Shown in pieces: positions 24,101 through 36,800 of a stretch of DNA of 64,000 nucleotides. Location of the stretch: NCBI GenBank assembly GCA_002118135.1, contig BDIU01000154.1, positions 186,165 to 250,164 of the forward strand, read 5' to 3'. Within the stretch, counting starts at the first letter, position 1. Each line of letters starts with the position of its first letter. The stretch is from Trebouxia sp. TZW2008. Taxonomy: Eukaryota; Chlorophyta; Trebouxiophyceae; Trebouxiales; Trebouxiaceae. The notes beneath the pieces are model-generated. The model had not been told where the DNA came from and made no database searches. It worked only from the letters and a program-made list of their open reading frames with translations. Made by a program: the position numbers and the translations under genes.

Positions 24101-26194
24101 ATTGGTTTCTGACTCTTACACATCGCTACTATCTCTTGCCCTGGTGCATGCAATGCAGCAGAGTCAACTGCCCTGCATGTCACCAGCAACAGTCTTGATC
24201 ATTGTAGCTATGTTGCAAGCAGATCTTGATAGAGCCAAAGCCATGTTGATTGCCGTATGCCAATTTGCAGGTACAAAAGCAGCAGTGACTAGCATGCTCT
24301 GTCACAAGGTTGACAGATGCTCAAGGTAGCTCATAGCTTTTGGACTGTTCACCACAGTGCAGACATCAGAGGTGTCAGCACAGAGTCCACTGCTACTTTC
24401 TTTTGATGGGCAGCTTTATAGTACCCAATGTATGCACTTGACCATAGCACATGCACAGCAGCAACAGCAGCATTGCCAGATATTACTCACTGAGCAGCAG
24501 CCGCCATGTCACCGCAGAGTGGACAGCTGTCTGCACATCAGCAGCCAGAGGGTCTCCTTGTAGCTGCTGCTTGGTGGGGTGATGCCTGACTGAGGGCTCT
24601 ACATGTAGCAGCAAACAGCACCCGTATCACATCAGTCGAGCACTGACAGGCGCTCACTGCACAGAGCCATGTTGCTGTACGGCATGGTCCGAGAGGCAGA
24701 ACTCACATGTAACCACACAGACAATCACAAATGCCCTGTCAACAGTGCCCTGAAACTCATAGGCTGGACGATCGCTTTTTAGTTTGTCCACTGGCTGGTG
24801 AGCATAACAGCGGTCCTCCTCCCAGGATCTGCAGTGGCAGCGCGTTTGGCTTGGCAGCTGTGACTGCACCTGCTTCCTAGCAGAGGGAGTGTCTGCCACA
24901 TAAGCTCAGCAGGTAACATTGCCACTTATCCCTCCAAGCTGTTTGTTTGCTGACTCAAATTCTGACCATAATGAACTGCATCTGAGGCAAACTTGGCTTT
25001 GCTCAATTGCACATTGCTTTGTGCCTGCAGCAGATGGTATGCATTTGCATACGTCTCTTGCATTGTGTTCAGTTTGTGTTATGTTACCATGCATACCATT
25101 TGCATGTACTTGCAGTACACAGCTGCTATGAGAGGCGGTGATGTCACATAAGGACTACTTATGCTGAGCTTGCTTATGACCTGACATGTGATAAACAAAC
25201 TAGCCCGTTATGCCCATTGTAACCCATGCCTGCATGCCCAACAGCAGCAAGTGCTCATTTTCATGATTTGCACTGCATACTTCTATGCTGTTTGCTTGGT
25301 ACAAACATGTCTGTCAGAACGTCAAAACTCATGCACTGAGAGACAGTTCAGGCAGTTTGCAACTTTGTATCCACTGTTGTTCCTCTGACATGCAGGAGTC
25401 TTCACGTCGCTGATACCAGGGGCTGATGACATGTGCAGCTAGCAAGTAGAGCAGTGATAGCGCTTGAACCAGAGCGCACAAGCAGTGTACATGGTCCAGC
25501 TTTGCGGACTAGCACAGCTGGCTTTGCTTCTGCATGTGGTGCTGCACCCAAGGACTATGTGTGGGCTTGCAAGCCCTGAGGACCCTGAAATACATGTTTA
25601 GTATATGACTGGCCAATGAAGGCCCGTGAGGAGCCATCAAGTGTCTACTTTTGACGATCGCTGGCACAGCAGCTCTGTGTGTTGATCAGGCCTCAGTGCA
25701 AGCGAAATTCCCAGAGATATAGGGCAGTGAACACATTGTGCCTTGTTGTGCGTTACTGGAATTGTTCCTTGTGTATGTCTACCTGCGCTTCATGCTGCTG
25801 CAACTTTATTCCAGGTGCATGACCAGTAAGATGCGTAGCATAGACAATACGTTACTTCAGCATTCAGCAGCAACATTTGGGATTTTGCCTTTATTGGATT
25901 CGAGCTTGAGACTTCTGATGTCTCAGCATGGTGCGAGTCATGCCAATTTTGGCTTGAGATTTGCTTTGTGTTACAGGATTGATTGCATGCAATTTGGGCC
26001 TGATCACAAGGGGCTAAGCAATCGATTTGGAACTCGATACATGACATCTCTAGAGTTCTGCAACAACTTTGGTAACACGCTGAACAAGTTTGGCAATCAT
26101 TGACAAGGCTCCTACACATACAATTTCACTGAAAATAAACACGAAAAGCTGCTACAGTAATAGAGTGACACATTTCATTATTCAGGAAATAGTG

Positions 26195-29100
26195 CTATGC
26201 TGGCAGAGGCTGCGCAGCTGGCAGCACTGCATTTAGCAGATGGTGCAGGTCTTGCTGCCCAAGAGTCTCCTGTTTGGCAACTTGCTGACCAGCCAGGCCC
26301 TGCTCCGCATCGTCAGCAGGCCCCACTAGGTCCATGAGGGGCTGTCGCCGCTCCTGAGCCTCCATCACCGCCTCCTGCTTGCAAAGTCAACATTCTTGTA
26401 CAGTAAACTCTCTTTGCAACGATTGCTCTGGGTAACAAGAAGTTTGTCCTTACATCAAGTTGTCTTCCTCAGAGGGACCACTGCAGTCAGAATGCAGTGA
26501 TTGATTACCAATGGCGCTGTCCTTACCTTCAGATTGTCCTTACATCGAGGATCCTGACAAAGAGAGTCTACTGTACTGTGATCCCTTTATGTAGTGACTG
26601 CGTGCTTGGTCTCAACAAACTTGTTGCAACATCATATTGATTGATGCACTGTCCTTACAATGAGAACATTGTTCTGGAAATGAGAACATCTTATGTCAAG
26701 GGCCCTGATGTTGTATATACTGTGCTCACGCACATTGTCAGCATGTGCAGACAGGATGTGCGCAGTCACTGTCTGACCTGCGTTTCACGTGTGAAGACTG
26801 TCAGTGTAGCAAGGGCTATCACTGGACAGAATATGGTACAGGATTGCTTGACTGCAATTGGCAGAGTTTACAGCGAGATTTTGTGGGTGGCTGATGTTGT
26901 GAGGGGGTACCTCTACACTGGAGTGCATGATGAGGCGGGTGACGTGCACTGGCCTGGTCTGTCCCATACGATGTGCCCTGCCCACTGCTTGCTGCAAGAT
27001 GGCCGAGTCTAGGCAGGGCTCCAACAAGAACACATGGTTGGCTGCATCCACAACAGCTGATGTCAGCTTGAGTATACAGTAACTTCTCCCTACCAGGATT
27101 TGATACAAGGACATTCTTGATGTAAGGATAAGGCAAGTGTAAACCAGGCACTGCATTTGGTCTGCAGTCATATGTCTGTGTAGCCACAATTTGGCATTTA
27201 AATAATTGCTGGGAGACCAATGCAGTCCTCCTAAAGACATGTTACTGCACTCGCTTCTGGATGCAGGTTCATATCAGCTCGCATCTGGTGAGTGTGCAGC
27301 CAAAGAGTCCCGGTTCTTGGTGCAGTGGTGCATGCAGCTAGGCAGCTCATAGATGACAGCGTTCATTGGCACAGGCTCACAGGCTGTCACAGCATCAGCA
27401 GCAGCAGCAACTCTGGTGGGCGGTGAGAGTAGGTTGTGGCAAAAACTGAACAGCCAAACGCCTGATCAAGATGTACATATGCTTGCAGGCAGCGCTTCAG
27501 GAGTTTGACTAGCTAGGCAAGGGGTGCTGACCTCTGTTGAGCGTGAGGCCTGATGCGCCAACCTTGTGAGGCAGCAGGAAGACGCGCACCTCCTCCTTGT
27601 TCTCAAAGTCCCTGACTGCTGTGCTAGCCTGCAACAGCATCACACTGTCCACAACAAGCTCCCTGTTGTGGCCTTTCACTGATGATCATGGATATTCCAG
27701 ACAGCCAGCAATGTCAATGAGAGCATTGGTGACTGGTGGCAGCAAACAAGTGAAGGTTGCTAACAATCTGCTTGGTCACATCTGTGATAGAACTAAACAC
27801 TGGCTTTGACCAGGACATTGCAGCGGCAAGTCACAAGTGCTGCGTACTCATCAGTCATGATTGCAATGCATCAAGAGCATTCAAGCAAATGTTTGGGTTG
27901 TTCAGGAAATGTTGGTCTGTCGACCTTGCATCAGAATTGTGCTATATACACAGCCTGAGGTAAGCAGAGTCAACATGAGAGGAAGAACCTTGGAACCGCC
28001 TTTCAGCTCTACCCAGGCAATGTTGTTCACGCTGAGGGCCTTGCCCACCAGCTTGAGGGCGTCTGGGTACTGGCTGAACACTAGGCTCTTCTCCTCAGGG
28101 GTTGTTTGGCGCAGCCTCACAATGCGCCTCACCAGCCCCTCAATCTTGCTCATCCAGTTTCCAACCACACGGATCTGCACAGAAGGCAGGGGTTCAAATT
28201 GTCAATCTGGCAAAGTCATCATGTAAGGTTACCTACGAGCAGATAGGAGCTGGACTTGCCTGCGCCTGGCCTGTATTTTGCGCAAGCGTTACGAGTGCAC
28301 AAAACTGGTGATGCAGAGTCTCGTCTGTACATGCTGATGCGAAGCCTCAACTGTACAAGCTGATGCTCAACCTCATCTGCTTATGCTGACGCAGAAACTC
28401 GTTCTGTGCCAGTCTTGCACAACCTAACTTGAGCATGCCAGTACAGAGCTCTGCCTGAGCAAGCCAATATATATGTATGTATATCATATCACCTGACGCA
28501 GAGCCCCATCTGCAAATGATTACGCAAAACCCAACTATACGCTGATGCAAAATCTCATCTGCCTATGCTGATGCATCACCCCACCTGTGCATGCTGGGCA
28601 TCTTCCTTGTGAGTTTGGACCTGGGAGGAGCTAAGAGGCACCCTGAAGGTACTGCTGATCCTGGTGCGGCATTCTGGACACCGTGCAAAGTAGCCAGCAG
28701 CCTGGATGGCCGCTGTGCAGTTCTTGCAATAGTAGTGGCCACAGGGCTGCAGCACCATCAGCACCTGCCTGATTGGGCAGAGGCACACGTTGCACATCTG
28801 GGAGGGGCTGCTGTCATCATCTGGGGTGGTCTCTCTTGTGAAGGTGGCCTCAGCATGAGGAGCAGCAGCTTCAGCAGCAGGTTCCTTGCTGGCTGAGTCA
28901 TGAGTCAGCTCAGAAGCTGCGCCAGCAGCTGACATCCCAGCATCTCCCCCAGCAGTTGTCTGAACACGGTCAGCAGCAGCAGCAGCAGCAGCAGCAGCTG
29001 CGTCATGCATAGAGTGATGTCTGTCGTGACCAGTGTCAGAGACAGTGTCTGCAGTTGATGTTGCCCCTGCATGACCTTCAGCATTCCATGACGCTGGCAT

Positions 29101-30766
29101 GTCAAGCTTGTTGTTCTCATCATCGCTGTCGCGAGACTGCAAGCTGGCAACAGTATGTGCAACGACTGAGGAGGTCAAGTCAATGCTCTCTGGCTGAATA
29201 GCCTGTGTGGTGACAGGCAGGGCAGAAGAAGTGTGCGCCCAAGGGCCGATTGCCAGGGCCACACCCACAGGAGCCCTAACTCCATCTGCCCAGCTCAAGT
29301 CCAGCTCCCTGGCCAGCTGCTGTGCATGCTGAGTTTTGAATTTGTGTGTCATGCTGTGCTGTGCTGAGGCAGGCCGGCTGGGCAGATCAGGCTCCACGCA
29401 AGAGAAGGCCTTTTGCAATGCATCGTGCTCGGTCTGCTGATTGTGTGCTGAAGCAGGCCTACTTATAGCTTGCTGTGCTTCTAGAACATGCCCCATGGCT
29501 GAGGTGCTGCTCTGAAATGCTGCTGCCTCTTTGCCCTTGCTCTGAGATGTTGCAATGATACCGTTAGTATGGCTGTGAGTCACGGCATCAGACTCACCAC
29601 CAGCTGTGGGTCTGTCTGTGCCAGTGCTTGTGTCAGCAGCACCTGAAGCAACTGCAGCATCTTGCAATCTGTCTGCACCTTTGCCTGTAGCAGCATCATT
29701 TGCAGCATTTGCTTCAGCTGCAAGACTGTCCACGATGCGGTGTGTGTCAGGATCAGCTGAGGCTGTGGGGGGCCGGCTGGTGGGAGGGGTGGAAGGAGGG
29801 GTGGTCAGCCATGCATCTAACATCCTTGTCCCCTCAGAATGCGTCAAGGAAGGGACAGGTGATGGGCCAAGATAGCGCGAGTGGGAGGGTAGGGGTGATG
29901 GTCTCAGGGACTCTGAGTCATGTAGGACGCCATGTGACATCAGGGCGTTTTCAGGTATGCCCTCCAAGGGCTGGTTTGCAACAGCCCTAGGGCTCTCCTC
30001 AGGGTTTGAAGGTCCCACAGCCTGAAAGGGGATGGAAGGGGGCGGCCTGGGGTTGTTGATCTCGTCAACCTTGTTGGCGAAGAAGCGCTTGCGGGCACGC
30101 AGGTTCTCGCAAGACTTCATGAGATTGTTGACAAAGGTCTGGAGGGTCTTTATGTCCTTGCCCTCAGCTACTCTGAGGGGACCTTCTCCAGTCCTGGCCT
30201 GAGCTGCTGCCATCACCTCAGCCTCAACTGAGTCCTGCACCACATTGCCAGCTGAGGCTACCACTGCTTTGCTGGGCTCAGATGTGAGTTGAAGCAGATT
30301 GAGGGCGCATGCATGGCGCCTTGTCTTCTATGACATTGACAGCGCGCATGAGGACACGTGCAGGACATCACGCTCTTTTGTGTTGAGCCTAAATCACCAA
30401 ATTCTGTTGCCTCACGACAGTCATGCTGGACATGTGAAACTTGATGCTGGGCCGCAAAAGCTGATCAAATGATGCTGAGCATCACACCATGGGCTGGCAT
30501 CAGCAGACCAACCAGAACCGCCAGCTGATGCAGTAGTGGGCTTTTGAGGAGCCAGCAGTTAACTCATGGGTACCACGTTTGACCAAATACAATGCAAGAG
30601 GTCTGCGGTGCCTATTGGAGCGTACCTGTTCACGTGCCTGTTTGAGCGTACCAATGGTACTTGCGGTGCCTGGATGCAATACCAAGTGCAACAGGTCATC
30701 ACATCAATAAACTGCAATAGAAAGAAAGCACAAAAGAAAGAAAGAAAGAAAGAAAGACAGACAGAC

Positions 30767-30813
<47 letters not shown>

Positions 30814-33760
30814 ACGAAAGAAAGAAAGAAAGACAGAAAGAAAGAACGAAAGGAAGAAAGAAAGAAAGAAGCTCTGACTTCAGTTGTCATTAAGAGAGCG
30901 CCTGTGAGCAAGAGTAGTTGATGATTTGCATCATGTTCATCCAAAAACAAAGATTGCATTGCATACCGCTTCAAATTGTGCCAGCTCCTGCCTGACTTCC
31001 TGGATGTGCACTTCCCTGAGGGCCCTGACCAGCTCCAACTGCCCTTTCACCCCTGCCAGCCCCTCTGAGCAGGCCTGCAGGCTGCAACCTGATACTGTGC
31101 TGTACTCACTCCAATCCTGCGCCTGCTTCTGGAACTTGACCAGCTGCTTCTCTATGGCCTTTATGGTCTTCCTCAGCGCAACCTGCATCAGTATGCCAAC
31201 CACTCTTGGCCATGCTGTATACATAGCCTGCGTTTTTGCGTAGACAGGATGTTTGCATTGAGCAATGGCCAACTGATCGAAGCTGACTGCCACTTGCTAC
31301 TTAACATGGTTCTGATCAGCACCAAGGTAGCTGCTTGTCATGCAGAGGTTGATGCCAAGGCTGATGCAAATCTACTGCTCCAGAGCTGACTAAACAAGGT
31401 TCAGACCGACTAAAGCAGCATGTGCTTAGCGAACATGCATTGGAGATTGCATAGCAAGCTCAGGTCTGTGCTTTTCTGTTGCTGCAGCAGATGAAGAATG
31501 ACCTGGGTGTGAAGAAGACCAGACTGGGAGGCTTGCAGGGCAGCAGCAGAGGGCATGAGGGCTGGTGAGTCAGGATTGCACAGGGCTCTCCAGGGAAGTG
31601 CCCTGTCTGGCAGCTGCTGCAGGAAAGGTGCAGGCCCCAAAGCCTGCTTTGCACTTGCTGCACCTGCAATATTGAATGCAGCTGTCACGCATTCAAGTTA
31701 TTGACCAACTTGTCATTGACAGCTAGTTGCACAGGGCTGTTCAGGGAAGAGCCCTGTCTGGCAGCTGTTGCAGAAAAGGTGCAGGGCCCAATGCCTCCTT
31801 TGCACTTGCTGCACCTGCAAGGTTGCAGGCAGCCATCGGGTGTGAGAGTAGTTTTGACAGGTCATCTGCTGACAGCTGGCTGTGCAGCGCACAAGTCAGA
31901 GCACAGCATACATGCACAGCGTGTTCAAAAGCTGCAATTTCTTCCAGACTACTGTGCGACACTGGTGGACATGTTGCAGCAGGCAGAGATGCACTTAGCT
32001 GTGACACAAAGATGCTGCAACGCGATTTGAAAGTGCATTGCTGTCATACTTTTGGGGCTGCAGCAACCAGCATGTGGAGGGAAAAGCAGACAAGGCAGCG
32101 AGCAGGGGGCAGGGGTAAGACCTGAGAGGGCATTTTGCAGGGCCTTCAGGCGGTGCAGGGCTTGCTGACTCATGGCCGCACCCACCAGCCCTTCCAGCCC
32201 GCCCCTTGTCTCCACCAACTGCCGCTCAACTGCCTGTGCCAAACTAGTGCCAGTGTCATATGCCTAAGTGCGGCGCATGTAGCGTGCAGAGAATTTTTGA
32301 CAGGATGCAACTGTACATGCGTGCCAAAATCATTAACAGCACAGAAAGCGGCCAAACTTTGTTGTGACATCAGGTGGGGTAAGGTGCTTGTAGATGTTGA
32401 AAGGATCGCTTCTGAACTTGCTGTAGCAAAAGGCATGCTACCGGCTCTGCAGTCTCAATGATCTTGTACACACAACGAAGGGCTCTGCAAGCTTTGTGTG
32501 GAGGAGGAGGGGTTTGGGGGGAAGGGCTTGACAACAAAATGAGGTGCTCGCGCAGCAGAGGTGTCAAAAAGGGACAGTTACAATCAATGTTGATCGAAGA
32601 ACAAGTGGCTTGCCTGCAGTGCCTTGGCGACGTGGGTGCCCATGAGGGTCTGCTGGCTGGCGCCAGTGCCTTGGAAGGTGTGCTCGTGGCGGGCAGCCCT
32701 CTCCTCCCCTTGGGCCCCCCTGAAGGTGCCCGTCAGCCCCTGCACCCACTCATGCATCCCTACATGGGCGCCCTCCCACCCTTGCCTGCATGCATACCTC
32801 AAAAGCTTAACAAAGCTTGCATCATACCTTATCAGACAAAGATTGTTGATTACTACCTGACATTCCTTGTGAAACATCCCTGAATCAGTAAATTGCATGA
32901 CTGACTGATGCAGATGAGCTTTTGGCAAGCCCAGAAGCACAGTCTCAAGCCCAGTTAGTGTGCTTGACTGACGTTGATACTGACTGATACTAACCTGCAT
33001 TCTGGTCTCGAAGTTTGACATGCCCATGCAAACCCAATCATGTTTTGTTGCACAGCAAGCAAATCAGTCAGTGCTTCAATGCTTTGCTGGACAATGCTTT
33101 CACAATGTCAAGTGACCTGTCAACCTAATCCTCATGCGGTCTTGATTCACCAACAACACAGCAATGCCTAACCACTTGCCCAAATGCTTCGCCCAACAAT
33201 GCTGTCACAGCGCCAAGATACAATTGCCAAGTCAAGCCTCATGCTGTTGTCTGTGCCTGACAGTGCAGCATTGACTCACCTGTCGGCCTGTTGCCAGTGG
33301 GCTAGAAGCTGTGCCTTGAGCTCCTCGACTTTGGCCTGAGCCTGAGCACTCTTAGCAGCTGCCTTGGCCAGGTTATCATCTGCCACCTCCCTCACGTCCG
33401 TCACCTTGGCCTGCACCTCCTTGCGCATGCTGCTTGCCTCCATGGTGTTGTTGAGGGCCTCATACACCTCAGCCAGCTGGTGGGCTGTGTTGGCCTGGAC
33501 AACAAGACTTTGACGCATGTGGGGATTTGATGTTGAATGAAGAAAGACGCTGATGTAATGTGTTGGCTTAGACAACAGCATGCTCATGGTTGCAGCCTGC
33601 TATGGACGTGGAGATTTGACTGCAAACACTCACAAACAGCTGTAGACAGCAACCCATGCATCCTTGTTGGAGTCTGATATGGATGTGCTGCCATGATAGC
33701 AGACACACAAACAGCTATGATAGCATGTGCACAAGGTGACACACTCCTGACCCCGTTGCA

Positions 33761-33802
<42 letters not shown>

Positions 33803-36800
33803 CAGGCAGCAGCAGGCAATGGTGGCAGTGGAGTGTTATCAAGAGCAACCAGCAGCAAATGGTAGCACCTGCATGAAGCGCCAAGCCTTGATTGTGGCAT
33901 CAGCCCCCACAATGGTGTTGTCAATCTCTTGCACGCCTCCTTCGCCGTTCAAAGCCTCAATGCCAGACTCGCCAACTGCCTGGCTACGCTGCAGCAGGTG
34001 CAGGGCTTCTGCCAGCAGCCCTGCCCTGGCCTCTTGGGTAGGGGCATTTGGGCTAGAATTGTTCTTGCGCCTTTTCTTTGAGGCAGGGCTGGTACTGTTG
34101 GAGCCTGCACAAATTGCATGCTTTGCAAGCTGCGCTGCACCTTTGCAATGAGTGAAAACAGCAACAACCATAAGGTTGCAGGTATATGAATGGCTTGTCC
34201 AATGGCTTGAACACAGCATAGGTACGCTGCACACTCCATGCCATGCTGTGAATTGTTCTTCTCAGCCATGTGCATGCATGATCACATCTGAATGCTTGAG
34301 AATGGTTGCATTTTCAAGGCGTGGCAACATGATACAAAAAACAGACCGTGCAAGCTTGAGACAACATTACAAATATACTGAGCATGCATGCATGCATGAG
34401 TGCAATGACAGCACAAGATGCAATGACAGCACAAGATGCAATGAGCTTACCTGCACTCAGTTTGCGCTTGCCCTTCATTGTGCTGTCTGAGATAACAGGG
34501 CTTTCTGGAGGAGAAGTCTGCTTGCCCTTCCCCTTGTCTGTGGGTCCTTCAAGCTCAGCCAAGTCCTGTTCCAGGCAGTCCAGGTGCGCTTCAAGGGTCA
34601 GCAGGTGGGCCTGGGCATTCAGGTGGGCGCACAAGTCACGCTCCTCTGCCTGTAGCTCAGCTTGCACTCCCTCTAATAGCCTCTGCATGATCTGGCTCAT
34701 GCTGAGGGCTCCCCCCTGCAACCCCAGCCACAGTGAGAGATGGGTGGAAGTCGAAGCCTGCAGCTCAAGTTGAACCACGTACAGCAGCCTCTGCATGATC
34801 TGGTCAATGCTCAGGGCTCCCCCCTGTAACCCCCAACAACATTAGAGAGGATCAAGGTCACAGGCTGGCAGTGTTGGGCAGGGTGAAGTGTCACGGTGAT
34901 GGCATACAGCCCCTTATCACATTGTATGCCCATGTGCAAAAAATGATTGAATCAGAGAGGTTCTGGCTGTATAAAGATTGCATCTGTGCGTTGCACTGTG
35001 CATGGGTTCAAGTTGATGACGTGAACAGAATGAGGCATGCCTATTACCTTCCTGGCATTTGCGCAAGCACAAGTGCAAGACAATCCGTCATTCATGTCAA
35101 TTCAAAGTAAGTGACTCACCGAGTCCAGCTGCATTTCAGCGGACAGGTTGCGCCAGTAGGCAGTCATCTGAGGGTGGATGCAGGCTAGGCGCAGCTGCCG
35201 CACCTCCCTCTCAGCCCCCTCAAACAGCTTGCGAGCCTGAGTCGCGGCAGATGACCGCCGCCGCTCTGCATGCAATAGCTGCCAGTCAACCCAGATCAGA
35301 AGTCGAACAGGAAATTGTCAACAGCATGCCTTAAGCTTCTGGCCAAAAATGGATGCAAATTTGCATGATAGCAATACTCAGCACAGCACAGCACAGCACA
35401 GCTTGGCGCAGCATAGCACAGCCAGACGCAGTCTGTCCAGCAGGCTTACGTAATGCACACAGCACAGCACAGCACGGCCAGACAATGCAAATTGGTGCTC
35501 AAGTCTCTGCATTAACTGCTCAAGCAGTAGCCAGCAGGACCTGGCACAGCATGCAAAGCAGGATTCAAACCTGATTTCTGGGGACTTTCTGTTGAGGGGC
35601 CAGCGCCATCAGCAGTGGCCTGGCGGTGGGAATGCAAGGCATCCCTGGCCTCGCGAGTCTTGTCCAGGATGTGTGCGTAGAAGGTGTGCTCTGCTGGGGT
35701 GAAGTGCAGGCGGGTAAGGGTGAGGGTGCGGGGTGGCAGCTCCAGGCCCAGGCCTGCGCTGCTGCGTTTGCTGTTGCGCCACATGATGGGCCGCAGCACC
35801 CTTGCTAGCTGTGCTGCTGAGCCCTTCTCGCCTGGATGCCATCACACATACATTCAGCATTAGCATGCATATGCTTGCAAGTGAGGTTCAATGCCCCTGC
35901 CTTCACAACCATGTACACACTTGTGCACAACACTCTGCGTGAAGCTGTCTGAGTCTCTGGTGACTTGTCGCCATCACCAACATTTCCATTCTTCCAGCAC
36001 TGAGCATATCACAGCCTTGATGCATAATGTGCCAAGTTGTATAGCCGGTAAAGCTGACTGTAAGCAGGCCTCTACTGTCCTGACTGCAAGGTGTGAGATT
36101 GGCAGTGCCAGTTTTCAAACAGGGTCAACCACACTTGAGGTGCACCATGTTGGGACCAACTCCTCGTGACCACCTTGTGAGTGATGTAGAACAGCAGAAT
36201 GTCCTCGCCTAGGTGGGCACAGATCCCTGAAATGATGTGTATGTGAATTGCGCAGAATGCATTCTCATACAAGCCCCTCACAGAGTGAACGACTCGAACA
36301 GAAACACAGCTTTGCAGTGTCGGATGTACACCTGTGAGGTAGGGGTTGGCCACACACCACTTCCACTTCAGGGGGTCACAGAAGGGGTTGTGGTGCAGCA
36401 CCTTCAGCAGACCCTGGATGTCGTCTAGCCCCCCGGGCCCAATGGGGGTACCCGTGACGGCCCAGCGGTGGGTACTATGCAGGCGGCCTGCCATGACTGC
36501 CACGCTGCGCAGGCCAGTGCCCACCATTTGAGCCTCATCTAACACTACCCTCCACCAACTGCACGCATTGTTCATGTAGTCACTTGCAGACAGCTGCAAT
36601 CAGCACTGGCTCAAAGTGTGTCACATGCACTTGAGCACTTTCAGTGCTCAAGCGTGCAGGGCGGTCCCAAACAACTGATCCATGTCTAACACCACCCTCC
36701 ACCGACTGCAGTCAGCACCTAGCTGGTCATTTGCAATCAGCTGCAGTCGGCACTGCAGAGTTGACCTTATCCTCTGTGGTAAAGGCCCATTCACATTTTC

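Larger units (their letters stand above)
21790..26194. other. 4.4-kb region without a recognised gene
   Basis: Between the USP stop and the SHPRH stop. A long open frame at 22043-22984 (plus) is Cys/His-rich and ignores plausible splice sites (acceptor near 22190, donor near 22320), so I do not call it a protein. 22190-22320 could be a single exon of an unknown gene. Also present are a 57/27-bp minisatellite (22985-23320) and three diverged copies of an exon-like segment near 22510, 23985 and 24818. Possibly a decayed or unfamiliar gene with repeated exons. Confidence 0.4.

Noticed and set aside
28576..30264. Separate RING-finger gene of 562 residues
   Set aside because: It has acceptor and donor at its ends, lies between SNF2 helicase halves on the same strand, and matches the SHPRH domain order; it is one exon of that gene.
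33693..33830. Poly-glutamine tract on the plus strand
   Set aside because: The CAG run lies in an SHPRH intron and antisense to the gene, with no coding exons beside it.
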